Source: Octadecabacter ascidiaceicola (GTDB taxonomy: Bacteria; Pseudomonadota; Alphaproteobacteria; Rhodobacterales; Rhodobacteraceae). From it: a DNA stretch of 64,000 nt. Below the pieces are notes generated by a model. That model was not told the DNA's origin and made no database searches. It was given only the letters and a program-made list of their open reading frames with translations. A program made the translations under genes and the position numbers. Below, piece by piece: positions 8,144 to 16,665 of this stretch (its first letter is position 1; each line of letters begins with the position of its first letter). The stretch covers positions 104,009 through 168,008 of the forward strand of contig NZ_FXYD01000006.1 in NCBI RefSeq assembly GCF_900185015.1. Reading direction: 5' to 3'.

Positions 8144-9661
8144 ATGGAGAACATTTTTCTTGGACTAGAGATGCTGGCTCGATGGGATGTCATGTTGGCG
8201 TTGTTCGTTGGGTCAATCGGCGGCGTAATCATTGGGGCTATTCCAGGTGTCGGCCCTGCGGTGGCTATTGCGATCCTGCTGCCGGCAACTTTCTCGCTTG
8301 ATCCGATTGTCGGGTTAACCATGCTTTTGGGGATCTACGGGTCGTCTATGTATGGCGGCGCGATCCCAGCGATTTTGATCAACACACCAGGTACGGCGGT
8401 GAATGCGCTGACGTCATATGACGGCTATCCGATGACAGAAAACGGAGAAGGGCATCGTGCATTGTCGCTGGCCTATTCGGCATCGTTCTGGGGTGGCATC
8501 TTCGGAATTCTTTGCTTGATCCTTTTGTCACCCGTCCTTGCTTTGATTGCGCCAATGTTTGGCTCGCGTGAAATTTTTCTAGCCGCGATGCTTGGCATCA
8601 TCCTTGTGATCCTCGCCCACCGTGGCCAGATTTTTGCGGCTGGCATGCTCGCAATGTTTGGCATCTTCTTGCAGACCATTGGGTTGGACGCTGTGACCTA
8701 CACGCAGCGCTATACGTTTGGGTATTCGTTCCTGAGTTCTGGGGTGAACCTGATCGTCGTTGTGCTTGGCCTATTCGCGCTCAGTCAAGCGTTCTTTCTG
8801 CTGACAGCCCCTGACAACAGCCCTGATGCAAAGCCCGTTAAGGGGCGAATGTCGGTCGGAATGCGCGAATTGATGAAGCATAAGCGCGTGGCAACTGTCG
8901 CATCCGGTTTCGGTGTTATACTCGGCATGATCCCTGGAACGGGCGAATTCACAGCCCAATTCATGAGCTATACCTACGCGCAGAAAACATCCAAAGACCC
9001 TGAAAAGTTCGGCAAGGGTTCTCCGGAAGGATTGATCGCATCAGAGGCCGCAAACAATGCCGTGCCAGCCGCAGCCATGATCCCACTATTGGCACTTGGC
9101 ATCCCGGGTGAAGCGTTGACGGCGATGATGTTGTCTGTGTTTTACGTACACAATGTTATCCCGGGTCCGCAGTTGTTTCAGAACAATATCGATCTGGTCT
9201 ATGGGCTGTATTTCGCGTTGATCGCGTTAAATATCATCGTGATGGTGTTTTTGCTGTTTTCCACGAACCTGTTGACGAAAATCATCCGCGTGCCGACACG
9301 GTTCCTTGGTGTGATGATCCTGATTTTGTCGTTCGTCGGGGTCTATAGCCTTCGCAACTCGCTGACAGATTGCATGATTTCGGCTGTGTTCGGTGTGTTT
9401 GGTCTGATCTTGAAACGCCTGAACCTGCCGATTGTACCGATCATTCTCGGTATGGTTCTTGGTGGTATCATGGAGGTCAAACTACGCTCCGCGATGCCGC
9501 GCCTTAACTCGCCGCTCGACATGATCGACCGGCCTATCACCTTCATCCTGTTCGCAATCATCTTGCTCGTTTTGGCGCTGCATGTGCGTACCCTTATAAA
9601 AGAGTACCGCGCCCACGAGCCTATTGAAGATCACGACATGCATGACAGTCAAACACGGTAG
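8144..9661 (+). CDS. tctA: Tripartite tricarboxylate transporter, large permease (TctA)
   Basis: A 505-residue polytopic carrier of the TctA family. It shows the conserved GAIPGVGPAVAIAILLP segment (about 29-45), YGGAIPAILINTPGTA (about 69-84) and a repeat of the same type near residue 265 (GMIPGTGEFTAQFMSY), reflecting the internal duplication of the family, then AAMIPLLALGIPGEALTA. About 11-12 membrane spans are expected. It forms the proton- or sodium-driven channel of the tctCBA system. It ends 5 bp before the aldehyde dehydrogenase gene, so transport and oxidation are likely co-transcribed. Confidence 0.94.
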   Translation: MENIFLGLEMLARWDVMLALFVGSIGGVIIGAIPGVGPAVAIAILLPATFSLDPIVGLTMLLGIYGSSMYGGAIPAILINTPGTAVNALTSYDGYPMTENGEGHRALSLAYSASFWGGIFGILCLILLSPVLALIAPMFGSREIFLAAMLGIILVILAHRGQIFAAGMLAMFGIFLQTIGLDAVTYTQRYTFGYSFLSSGVNLIVVVLGLFALSQAFFLLTAPDNSPDAKPVKGRMSVGMRELMKHKRVATVASGFGVILGMIPGTGEFTAQFMSYTYAQKTSKDPEKFGKGSPEGLIASEAANNAVPAAAMIPLLALGIPGEALTAMMLSVFYVHNVIPGPQLFQNNIDLVYGLYFALIALNIIVMVFLLFSTNLLTKIIRVPTRFLGVMILILSFVGVYSLRNSLTDCMISAVFGVFGLILKRLNLPIVPIILGMVLGGIMEVKLRSAMPRLNSPLDMIDRPITFILFAIILLVLALHVRTLIKEYRAHEPIEDHDMHDSQTR

Positions 9662-9666
9662 GACCC

Positions 9667-11151
9667 ATGGACCAGACTAAAATTGATGCGCTCCGCGCGC
9701 AGCCCGTTCCGGATTTTTTACATCTGATTGACGGGAAACATGTGCCCGCTTCGGATGGCGGCACAATGAATATTCTTTCCCCGATCGATGGTCAGGTTTT
9801 GACGACCGTGGCGAAAGGGACGGCGGCCGATATGGAAGCTGCCATCGCGTCTGCGCGCGCCGCATTTGAGGACCGCCGTTGGGCGGGGCAATCGCCAGCT
9901 GCGCGTAAGAAAGTCCTGCTAAAGTGGGCTGATCTGATCGAGGCCAATGCCCTTGAACTTGCGGTGCTTGGTGTCCGTGACAACGGCACCGAGATTGGAA
10001 TGGCGCTGAAGGCCGAACCGGGGTCAGCGGCTAGCACGATCCGGTATTACGCCGAAGCACTCGATAAGATTTACGGCGAGATCGCTCCGACTGCATCCGA
10101 TATTTTAGGCATGGTCCACAAGGAACCCGTCGGGGTCGTGGGCGCTATCATCCCATGGAACTTTCCAATGATGATTGGCGCATGGAAACTTGGGCCTGCG
10201 CTGGCCATGGGCAATTCGGTCGTGCTGAAGCCTTCCGAAACGGCGTCGCTTTCGTTGATGAAAATGTGCGACCTCGCGCTTGAAGCCGGATTGCCGCCTG
10301 GCGTGCTGAATGCTGTGACGGGTGAGGGTAAGGTCGTCGGAGAAGTGATGGGCCTGTCGATGGATGTCGATGTATTGGTCTTTACGGGGTCGGGCGCTAC
10401 AGGCCGGCGGCTGATGGAATACGCTGCGCGCTCAAACATGAAGCGCGTGTATCTGGAGCTGGGTGGCAAGTCCCCCCACATCATCTTTGCCGATGCGCCA
10501 AATCTCGACGAAGCTGCAAAAGCTGCTGCTGGTGGCATCTTCCGCAACTCCGGTCAGGTTTGCGTTGCGGGCTCGCGGTTGTTGGTCGAGGCGTCGATCC
10601 ATGATGATTTTGTTGCAGCCGTTGTTAAAGCGACAGAGGCGATGCGCGTTGGTGATCCGCTAAAGGTGGACACGACGATCGGTGCTGTGAATTCCGAAAT
10701 CCAATTGGCGCAGAACCTAGGCTTCGTTGAAACGGCACAGGCCGAAGGCGGGCAGGTCGTTACGGGCGGTAACCGCATTTTGCAGGATACCGGCGGATAT
10801 TACATGGCGCCTACAATTGTGACGGGCATCACGCCAGGCGCGACACTGACCCAAAAAGAAGTGTTTGGCCCTGTGTTGGGCGTTACCCCGTTCAGCTCTG
10901 ATGACGAAGCCGTACAGATCGCGAATGCTACGGTTTATGGGCTGGCGGGTGGCGTTTGGACCACAAACCTAAGCCGTGCGCACCGCATGGTGCGTGACGT
11001 TCGCACAGGCGTGATGCACGTCAACACCTACGGCGGCGCCGATGGCACAGTGCCTTTGGGTGGTGTTGGACAATCGGGCAATGGATCGGACAAGTCGCTT
11101 CATGCCATTGAAAAATATATCAACCTCAAGACAGCGTGGATCAAGCTATGA
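9667..11151 (+). CDS. NAD(P)-dependent aldehyde dehydrogenase
   Basis: A 494-residue ALDH superfamily member of normal length. Glu264 in LELGGKSPH and the catalytic Cys299 in NSGQVCVAGSRL are both present, as is IIPWNFPMMIGAWK. It resembles the PuuC/betaine-aldehyde/phenylacetaldehyde dehydrogenase group. Placed directly after tctA and before a Tm-1-like gene (ATGA overlap), it is a candidate for oxidising the aryl acetaldehyde made by the aminotransferase or phospho-lyase to the aryl acetate that enters the hpa pathway. That role is inferred from context; other aldehydes are possible. Confidence 0.9.
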   Translation: MDQTKIDALRAQPVPDFLHLIDGKHVPASDGGTMNILSPIDGQVLTTVAKGTAADMEAAIASARAAFEDRRWAGQSPAARKKVLLKWADLIEANALELAVLGVRDNGTEIGMALKAEPGSAASTIRYYAEALDKIYGEIAPTASDILGMVHKEPVGVVGAIIPWNFPMMIGAWKLGPALAMGNSVVLKPSETASLSLMKMCDLALEAGLPPGVLNAVTGEGKVVGEVMGLSMDVDVLVFTGSGATGRRLMEYAARSNMKRVYLELGGKSPHIIFADAPNLDEAAKAAAGGIFRNSGQVCVAGSRLLVEASIHDDFVAAVVKATEAMRVGDPLKVDTTIGAVNSEIQLAQNLGFVETAQAEGGQVVTGGNRILQDTGGYYMAPTIVTGITPGATLTQKEVFGPVLGVTPFSSDDEAVQIANATVYGLAGGVWTTNLSRAHRMVRDVRTGVMHVNTYGGADGTVPLGGVGQSGNGSDKSLHAIEKYINLKTAWIKL

Positions 11152-12380
11152 GCGACAAAACCATTCTCGTGATCGGCACCTACGATACCAAGGATGATGA
11201 ACTGGGTTTCTTGGCGGACGTAATTTGCGACCAAGGCGGAAGCGTTTTGACAATGGATGTATCCGTGCTTGGCGATCCCACAAGCCCATGCAACTACTCC
11301 AAACATGACGTGGCGCAAGAGGGTGGAAGTACCATTGAAGCCGCTATCGCATCGGGGAACGAAAACACCGCGATGCAGATCATGGCCAAGGGCGCATCGA
11401 TGTTGGTGGCGCGGCTATACAGTGAGCGCAAATTTGATGGCGTGATCGTTCTTGGCGGCACAATGGGCACCGATTTGGCGTTGGATGTGACAACTGCGCT
11501 ACCGCTTGGCGTTCCAAAATATGTTGTTTCAACCGTGTCGTTTTCCCCGCTTATCCCCGCTGAGCGCCTTGCCGCGGATACACAGATGATCCTCTGGGCG
11601 GGTGGGCTATATGGCTTGAACTCTGTTTGCAAAGCGTCGTTAAGCCAAGCGGCAGGTGCCGTGTTGGGGGCTGCGCGCGCTGTGCAGTTGCCAGACCCTG
11701 ACAAACCCCTCATCGGGATGATGTCACTCGGAACATCTGCGTTGAAATATGTGATCCCGCTGAAACCTGCGCTGGAAGAACGCGGTTTTGAGGTCGCCGT
11801 GTTCCATGCCACTGGCATGGGGGGGCGGGCGTTCGAAAGCCTTGCGGGGCAAGGCGCCTTTGCCTGTGTGTTTGACCTTTGCACGCAGGAGCTGGGGAAT
11901 TTCGTCAATGGCTCTAACATTTCTGCAGGGGCGGACCGGTTGACCAACGCTGGCAAAAGCGGCACGCCACAAATCGTAGCTCCGGGATGTTATGACCTCG
12001 TTGACGTTGTTGGCTGGCAGCCGATGGCAGCGAAGTGGGACAGCCACATGAAGCACGAACACAACCGCCTTTTAACGTCGATCGTTTTGGAGGCCGAAGA
12101 ACGCAAAGAGGTCGCCCGCGCGCATTCAGCTCAATTGGCTACCGCCAAGGGGCCAGTCGCGATGATCCTGCCCGAAGACGGGTTGGGTGAATGGGACCGA
12201 GAAGGCGCCGACCTACACAATGCCGCTGGCCTTGCGGAATTTTTGGCTGAGATTGAAGCGACATTACCCACCAATGTCGCCAAGCATCGAATTCCTTGTC
12301 ACATCAATGATGCAGGTTTCGCCGACAAGGCGCTTGAGATTTTCGATGGGTGGTGCGCCGATGGCACGATTAAGTTTTAA
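11148..12380 (+). CDS. Tm-1-like ATP-binding protein (UPF0261)
   Basis: A 410-residue protein that begins MSDKTILVIGTYDTKDDELGFL, the characteristic opening of the UPF0261/Tm-1-like family; the GGTMGTDLA and GMMSLGTSALKYV segments also fit. The ATG at 11148 overlaps the TGA of the aldehyde dehydrogenase gene, which decided the start over a GTG at 11136. Plant Tm-1 binds ATP and viral replicase, while bacterial members have no settled reaction and often neighbour a TIM-barrel protein that is not seen here. Its TAA shares bases with the TAA of the convergent MarR gene. Function in this pathway is unknown. Confidence 0.88.
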   Translation: MSDKTILVIGTYDTKDDELGFLADVICDQGGSVLTMDVSVLGDPTSPCNYSKHDVAQEGGSTIEAAIASGNENTAMQIMAKGASMLVARLYSERKFDGVIVLGGTMGTDLALDVTTALPLGVPKYVVSTVSFSPLIPAERLAADTQMILWAGGLYGLNSVCKASLSQAAGAVLGAARAVQLPDPDKPLIGMMSLGTSALKYVIPLKPALEERGFEVAVFHATGMGGRAFESLAGQGAFACVFDLCTQELGNFVNGSNISAGADRLTNAGKSGTPQIVAPGCYDLVDVVGWQPMAAKWDSHMKHEHNRLLTSIVLEAEERKEVARAHSAQLATAKGPVAMILPEDGLGEWDREGADLHNAAGLAEFLAEIEATLPTNVAKHRIPCHINDAGFADKALEIFDGWCADGTIKF

Positions 12381-12814
12381 GGCTGTGCTCCGGGGTCGAG
12401 GCGTTCCAAGAGATCGAGCAATCTCTCGTAGTCATCTTCACCTAAAACGTCTTTGAAGCCCGCTACGATCTGGGCAGCGTGGGGGCTGCGTTCATCAATG
12501 ATCCGCTGCCCGGCTGCCGTGATTTCGATGAACTGGCGTCGCCTGTCTTTGTCGTCACGGGTCTGCGTCACCAGTTTTTTGTCGCGCAACGTGGCTGCAA
12601 TACGGGTTAAGCTTGGAAACAGAAGGCTTGAGCGATCGGCGAGTGTTTTGGTGTCCATTCGTCCGAACTCTGCCAGCACCCTCAGGACTCGCCACTGTTG
12701 TTCGGTTATTCCGGTTTCTGACAACATTTCACGGATTGGAGACATCACGCCCTCGCGTGCCCTGATGAGCGCGATGGGTAGGGATCTTGCTGTAGACGGA
12801 AGTTGTTTTGTCAT
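12377..12814 (-). CDS. hpaR: MarR-family regulator, HpaR-like
   Basis: A 145-residue MarR protein with the winged-helix core SETGITEQQWRVLRVLAEFGRMDTKTLADRSSLL and the wing segment TQTRDDKDRRRQFIEIT. The opening SLPIALIRAREGVMSPIREML matches HpaR/HpcR, the repressor of homoprotocatechuate operons that is relieved by pathway aromatics. The ATG at 12814 was chosen because the family similarity begins there; the frame is open further upstream. It is transcribed divergently from hpaF, as in other hpa clusters, and its tail overlaps that of the Tm-1-like gene by 4 bp. Confidence 0.88.
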   Translation of the reverse strand: MTKQLPSTARSLPIALIRAREGVMSPIREMLSETGITEQQWRVLRVLAEFGRMDTKTLADRSSLLFPSLTRIAATLRDKKLVTQTRDDKDRRRQFIEITAAGQRIIDERSPHAAQIVAGFKDVLGEDDYERLLDLLERLDPGAQP

Positions 12815-12861
12815 ATTTACCTTAAATCTCGTTTCCCCTTCAAAGCACGACAAAGAAGGTG

Positions 12862-12911
12862 TTGACAATGCATGATACCGTTATTTAACTTAGCAACAAT
12901 TAACATGTTAA
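12862..12911 (+). promoter_or_regulatory. hpaF promoter with palindromic operator candidate
   Basis: A consensus -35 TTGACA at 12862-12867 is followed after 17 bp by a weak -10 (TTAACT, 12885-12890). Just downstream, TTAACATGTTAA (12900-12911) is a perfect 12-bp palindrome placed 9 bp before the hpaF start codon. A MarR dimer bound there would block the start of transcription or early elongation. The divergent hpaR promoter must share this 106-bp gap. Confidence 0.5.
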
Positions 12912-12920
12912 GGAAATGCT

Positions 12921-13310
12921 GTGCCTCACTTTCATCTTGAATATTCAGCCAACCTTGAAGACGTCGTGGATATCGCCGCCTTGTGCGAAGCGATCCGTGC
13001 AGAGGCCGCGACAATCGACACATTCCCAATGGCCGGCATTCGAGTCCGCGCCAAGCGCGTCGATCATTTTGCAATGGCAGACGGCGATCCAAAACACGGC
13101 TTTATTGATCTGTCCGTACGTCTGCGAGAAGGGCGTGCAGATGATGTGAAGCGCGATGCGATCACGCGCATTTTTGCGACACTCAAAGATTTCATGGCGC
13201 CCGCTCTCGCCACCCGTTCCATCGCGCTTTCTGCCGAAATGCGCGACATTAATGCCGATTTATCGCCGAAGTTCGGCACTGTTCGCGATCACTTGGAGGA
13301 TCCCTCATGA
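12921..13310 (+). CDS. hpaF: 5-carboxymethyl-2-hydroxymuconate delta-isomerase
   Basis: A 129-residue tautomerase-superfamily protein that starts at GTG (12921) with SD AAGGAAAT. Proline follows the initiator methionine (MPHFHLEYSAN), giving the N-terminal catalytic Pro1 after processing. This matches CHMI of the hpa/hpc pathway (about 125 residues), which moves a double bond in 5-carboxymethyl-2-hydroxymuconate before decarboxylation. It is the first gene of a rightward operon, and its TGA overlaps the hpaE ATG. Confidence 0.93.
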   Translation: MPHFHLEYSANLEDVVDIAALCEAIRAEAATIDTFPMAGIRVRAKRVDHFAMADGDPKHGFIDLSVRLREGRADDVKRDAITRIFATLKDFMAPALATRSIALSAEMRDINADLSPKFGTVRDHLEDPS

Positions 13311-14818
13311 CTGCTCTTAACGACAACATCGCCAAGCTCGACGGATTCCTAGAGCGGTTCCGCAAAACCGGTATTCTGAACCGGATCGCGGGGCAGGACG
13401 CGGCCGGTAGTGATGGCGTGTTCGAGAACACATCCCCTGTTGATAAATCCGTTATCTGCGATGTGGCCCACGGCACCGCTGCGGACATCGATGCGGCGGC
13501 CAATGCCGCGCATGATGCTTTTGCTGCGTGGCGTGACATGCCAGCCCTTGAGCGCAAGAAAATCTTGATCCGCGTAGCGGAAGGCATTGAAGCCCGCGCC
13601 GAGGAAATCGCACTGTGTGAATGCTGGGACACGGGTCAGACCTATAAGTTCATGTCCAAGGCGGCTTTGCGTGGGGCTGAGAACTTCCGTTATTTCGCGG
13701 ATCAGGTTGTGCAAGCGCGTGATGGTCAGCAACTCCAATCGCCCACGTTGATGAACGTCACAACGCGCAAACCTATCGGTCCGGTCGGTGTTATTACACC
13801 TTGGAACACGCCGTTCATGCTTTCTACATGGAAAATCGCACCTGCATTGGCTGCTGGCTGTACTGTGGTTCACAAGCCAGCCGAAGCGTCACCGCTAACG
13901 GCGCGTTTGTTGGTCGAGATTGCCGAAGAGGCAGGCCTGCCGCCGGGTGTTCTGAATACTGTTAACGGGTTCGGTGAGGGCGCCGGCAAAGCGTTGTGCG
14001 AACATCCCAAGATCAAGGCGATTGCCTTCGTCGGTGAAAGCCGCACGGGCTCGCTTATCACGAAACAGGGCGCGGATACTCTCAAGCGCAACCACCTTGA
14101 ACTTGGTGGCAAGAACCCTGTCATCGTATTTGAAGACGCCGATCTGGATCGCGCTTTGGATGCCGTGATCTTCATGATCTATTCGATCAACGGCGAGCGG
14201 TGTACATCCTCGTCCCGCCTGCTGATCCAAGACACGATCCGCGAAGAATTCGAAGCCAAGCTGATTGAACGCGTCAACAACATCAAAGTTGGCCATCCAT
14301 TAGATCCGGCCACGGAAATTGGCCCGCTTGTGACCGAAGAGCACTATAACAAAGTCACGAGCTACTTCGACATCGCCAAAGAAGACGGTGCGACCGTTGC
14401 CGCTGGCGGTGTGAAAGTTGGCGACGAAGGCTATTTTATTCGCCCGACGCTGTTCACCAATGCCAATAACAAGATGCGTATCGCCCAAGAGGAAATCTTT
14501 GGTCCTGTGCTGACGTCCATTCCGTTCTCCACGGAAGAGGAAGCGTTAGAAATGGCGAACGACATTGACTACGGCCTAACTGGCTATGTCTGGACCAACG
14601 ATCTGACCCGCGCTCTGCGTTTTACCGAAGCACTTGAGGCTGGCATGATCTGGGTGAACTCCGAAAACGTTCGCCACCTGCCCACACCATTTGGTGGCGT
14701 AAAGGCCAGTGGCATCGGGCGTGATGGCGGTGATTGGTCGTTTGAATTTTACATGGAGCAAAAGCACATCGGCTTTGCAACAGGGCAGCACAAAATCACC
14801 AGACTGGGAGCAAGCTGA
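13307..14818 (+). CDS. hpaE: 5-carboxymethyl-2-hydroxymuconate semialdehyde dehydrogenase
   Basis: A 503-residue ALDH with Glu265 in LELGGKNP and catalytic Cys299 in NGERCTSSSRL. The combination ERCTSSSR with GVITPWNTPFMLSTWKIAPALAAGC fits HpaE/HpcC. It oxidises the ring-cleavage semialdehyde to the muconate using NAD. Coupling is clear at both ends: the ATG overlaps the hpaF stop, and the TGA overlaps the ATG of the LigB-type dioxygenase (TGATG). Confidence 0.94.
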   Translation: MTALNDNIAKLDGFLERFRKTGILNRIAGQDAAGSDGVFENTSPVDKSVICDVAHGTAADIDAAANAAHDAFAAWRDMPALERKKILIRVAEGIEARAEEIALCECWDTGQTYKFMSKAALRGAENFRYFADQVVQARDGQQLQSPTLMNVTTRKPIGPVGVITPWNTPFMLSTWKIAPALAAGCTVVHKPAEASPLTARLLVEIAEEAGLPPGVLNTVNGFGEGAGKALCEHPKIKAIAFVGESRTGSLITKQGADTLKRNHLELGGKNPVIVFEDADLDRALDAVIFMIYSINGERCTSSSRLLIQDTIREEFEAKLIERVNNIKVGHPLDPATEIGPLVTEEHYNKVTSYFDIAKEDGATVAAGGVKVGDEGYFIRPTLFTNANNKMRIAQEEIFGPVLTSIPFSTEEEALEMANDIDYGLTGYVWTNDLTRALRFTEALEAGMIWVNSENVRHLPTPFGGVKASGIGRDGGDWSFEFYMEQKHIGFATGQHKITRLGAS

Positions 14819-15672
14819 TGGGTGAGATTGTCCTAGCCGCGAAGTGCACGCACGTTCCGACAATGTTGATGTCTGAACAAGAAGGTCCCGTGAAAGGTGC
14901 CCGTCAAGGTGCCATTGACGGCCATTTTGAAATTGCGCATCGTGCCAAAGAACTTGGCGCGGATACGATCGTTATTCTGGACACACATTGGGTGATCAAT
15001 GCCGGTTTCCACATCAATGCAAACGATCGTTTTGAAGGGCTATTTACGTCCAACGAATTTCCGCAGTTTATCCAGAATATGCCGTATGCGTATTCTGGAA
15101 ATTCGGATCTAGGCGACGCTATTGCCAAAGAGGCTACCGAGCGCGGCGCCTATACTTTGGCTCACAAGCTGGACAGCCTCGAACTGGAATACGGAACGCT
15201 TGTTCCAATGCGGTTCATGTCACGGGCGCATGACATGAAAGTTGTGTCCGTCGCTGCGTGGTGTACCGTTCACGGGCACGATGAAAGCCGCATCGTAGGT
15301 GAGGCAATCCGTGCTGCCGTTGAGGCATCAGATAGCAAAGTATTGCTGGTCGCGTCTGGATCGCTCAGCCACAAGATTTGGCCGAACAAGGACTATGCCG
15401 CCAACAACGGCACCTTTACGATAAGCTCTGAATTTAACCGGCAGATGGACCTGCATGTGCTGGACATGTGGCAATGCGGTGATCACGCGACGTTCCTCAA
15501 GATGTTGGGGGAATACGCTGATTTTTGCTGTGGTGAAGGCTCAATGCATGACACAGCTATGCTTTATGGTGCGTTAGGTTGGGATACCTATGACGCCAAA
15601 TGCGAGGTCGTGACCGAATACTTCCCGTCATCGGGAACAGGTCAGACAAACGTAATTTTCCCCGTTCAATAG
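14818..15672 (+). CDS. hpaD: 3,4-dihydroxyphenylacetate 2,3-dioxygenase, LigB type (HpaD/HpcB)
   Basis: A 284-residue class III extradiol dioxygenase closely resembling E. coli HpcB over its full length: AAKCTHVPTM at the N-terminus with ligand His12, LDTHWVINAGFHIN with His57, LEYGTLVPMRFM, VASGSLSHKIW, CCGEGSMHDTAMLYGALGWD and FPSSGTGQTNVIFP at the end. It is an iron enzyme that opens homoprotocatechuate between C2 and C3. The next gene encodes an unrelated VOC-fold protein for what appears to be the same reaction. All recognisable active-site segments are intact in both. Confidence 0.95.
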   Translation: MGEIVLAAKCTHVPTMLMSEQEGPVKGARQGAIDGHFEIAHRAKELGADTIVILDTHWVINAGFHINANDRFEGLFTSNEFPQFIQNMPYAYSGNSDLGDAIAKEATERGAYTLAHKLDSLELEYGTLVPMRFMSRAHDMKVVSVAAWCTVHGHDESRIVGEAIRAAVEASDSKVLLVASGSLSHKIWPNKDYAANNGTFTISSEFNRQMDLHVLDMWQCGDHATFLKMLGEYADFCCGEGSMHDTAMLYGALGWDTYDAKCEVVTEYFPSSGTGQTNVIFPVQ

Positions 15673-15681
15673 GAGGCCAAA

Positions 15682-16665
15682 ATGCCCGTACCTGCTCCAA
15701 ACCTGTACCCCGACTTTAACACCATCCGTTTGAGCCACGTTTGTCTGAACGTGAAAGATTTGGCGGCCTCGCGTAAATTCTACACAGAGATCATTGGTCT
15801 TCAGGTAACAGACGAATCCGATAGCCACGTCTATTTGCGCGCGATGGAAGAACGCGGACACCACTGCATCATTCTGCAAAAGTCAGATCAACCGGGAACG
15901 GTTGAGGTCATGGGGTTCAAGACCTTTGATGAAGCCGATCTGGATAAAGCCGAAGCTTATTTCAAAGGCAAAGGCCGCCCTACGTCGTGGGTTGACCGTC
16001 CCTATCAGGGCAAAACATTGCTGACGTCTGACAACATGGGCATTCCACTGGAATTCTACCACAAAATGGATCGCCTTGAACCAATCCATCAAAAATATGC
16101 GCTCTATCGCGGGGTCAAACCGCTGCGGATTGATCACTTTAACTGCTTTAGCCATGACGTCGATGCGTCTGTAGAATTCTATAGTGATTTCGGTTTCCGT
16201 GTGACCGAATACACCGAAGACGACGACAGCAAAAAACTGTGGGCTGCTTGGATGCACCGCAAGGGCGGCGTTCATGATATGGCGTTCACCAATGGCACGG
16301 GCCCGCGAATGCACCACGTTGCGTTCTGGGTGCCGACACCGCTTAACATCATCGACTTGCTCGATCTGATGGCCACGACAGGCTACGTCGACAACATCGA
16401 ACGTGGCCCCGGCCGCCATGGGATTTCGAATGCCTTCTTCTTGTATGTCCTTGACCCAGATGGTCACCGGATTGAGATTTACTGTTCTGATTATCAAACA
16501 GTTGATCCCGATCTAGAGCCCATCAAATGGGATCTGCAGGACCCGCAACGCCAGACCCTTTGGGGCGCGAAAGCACCAGAAAGCTGGTTCAAGCATGGTA
16601 CAGCGTTTGTTGGCGTCGACCAAAAGGGCTCCGACATCAAAGCAAGCCCGATTATCGCGCCATGA
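15682..16665 (+). CDS. Homoprotocatechuate 2,3-dioxygenase-like extradiol enzyme, VOC type
   Basis: A 327-residue protein with two VOC modules (about 14-130 and 148-270). The second holds the metal triad expected from the Brevibacterium homoprotocatechuate 2,3-dioxygenase: His152 (RIDHFN), His212 (MHHVAF), Glu265 (RIEIY), plus His198 (VHDMA) at the acid-base position. IERGPGRHGISNAFFLYVLDPDGHR is also shared with that enzyme. The start at 15682 has a strong SD (TAGGAGGCC). Its TGA overlaps the ATG of gabD. It would duplicate the hpaD reaction with a different fold, or act on a related catechol such as one with an altered side chain. Confidence 0.9.
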   Translation: MPVPAPNLYPDFNTIRLSHVCLNVKDLAASRKFYTEIIGLQVTDESDSHVYLRAMEERGHHCIILQKSDQPGTVEVMGFKTFDEADLDKAEAYFKGKGRPTSWVDRPYQGKTLLTSDNMGIPLEFYHKMDRLEPIHQKYALYRGVKPLRIDHFNCFSHDVDASVEFYSDFGFRVTEYTEDDDSKKLWAAWMHRKGGVHDMAFTNGTGPRMHHVAFWVPTPLNIIDLLDLMATTGYVDNIERGPGRHGISNAFFLYVLDPDGHRIEIYCSDYQTVDPDLEPIKWDLQDPQRQTLWGAKAPESWFKHGTAFVGVDQKGSDIKASPIIAP

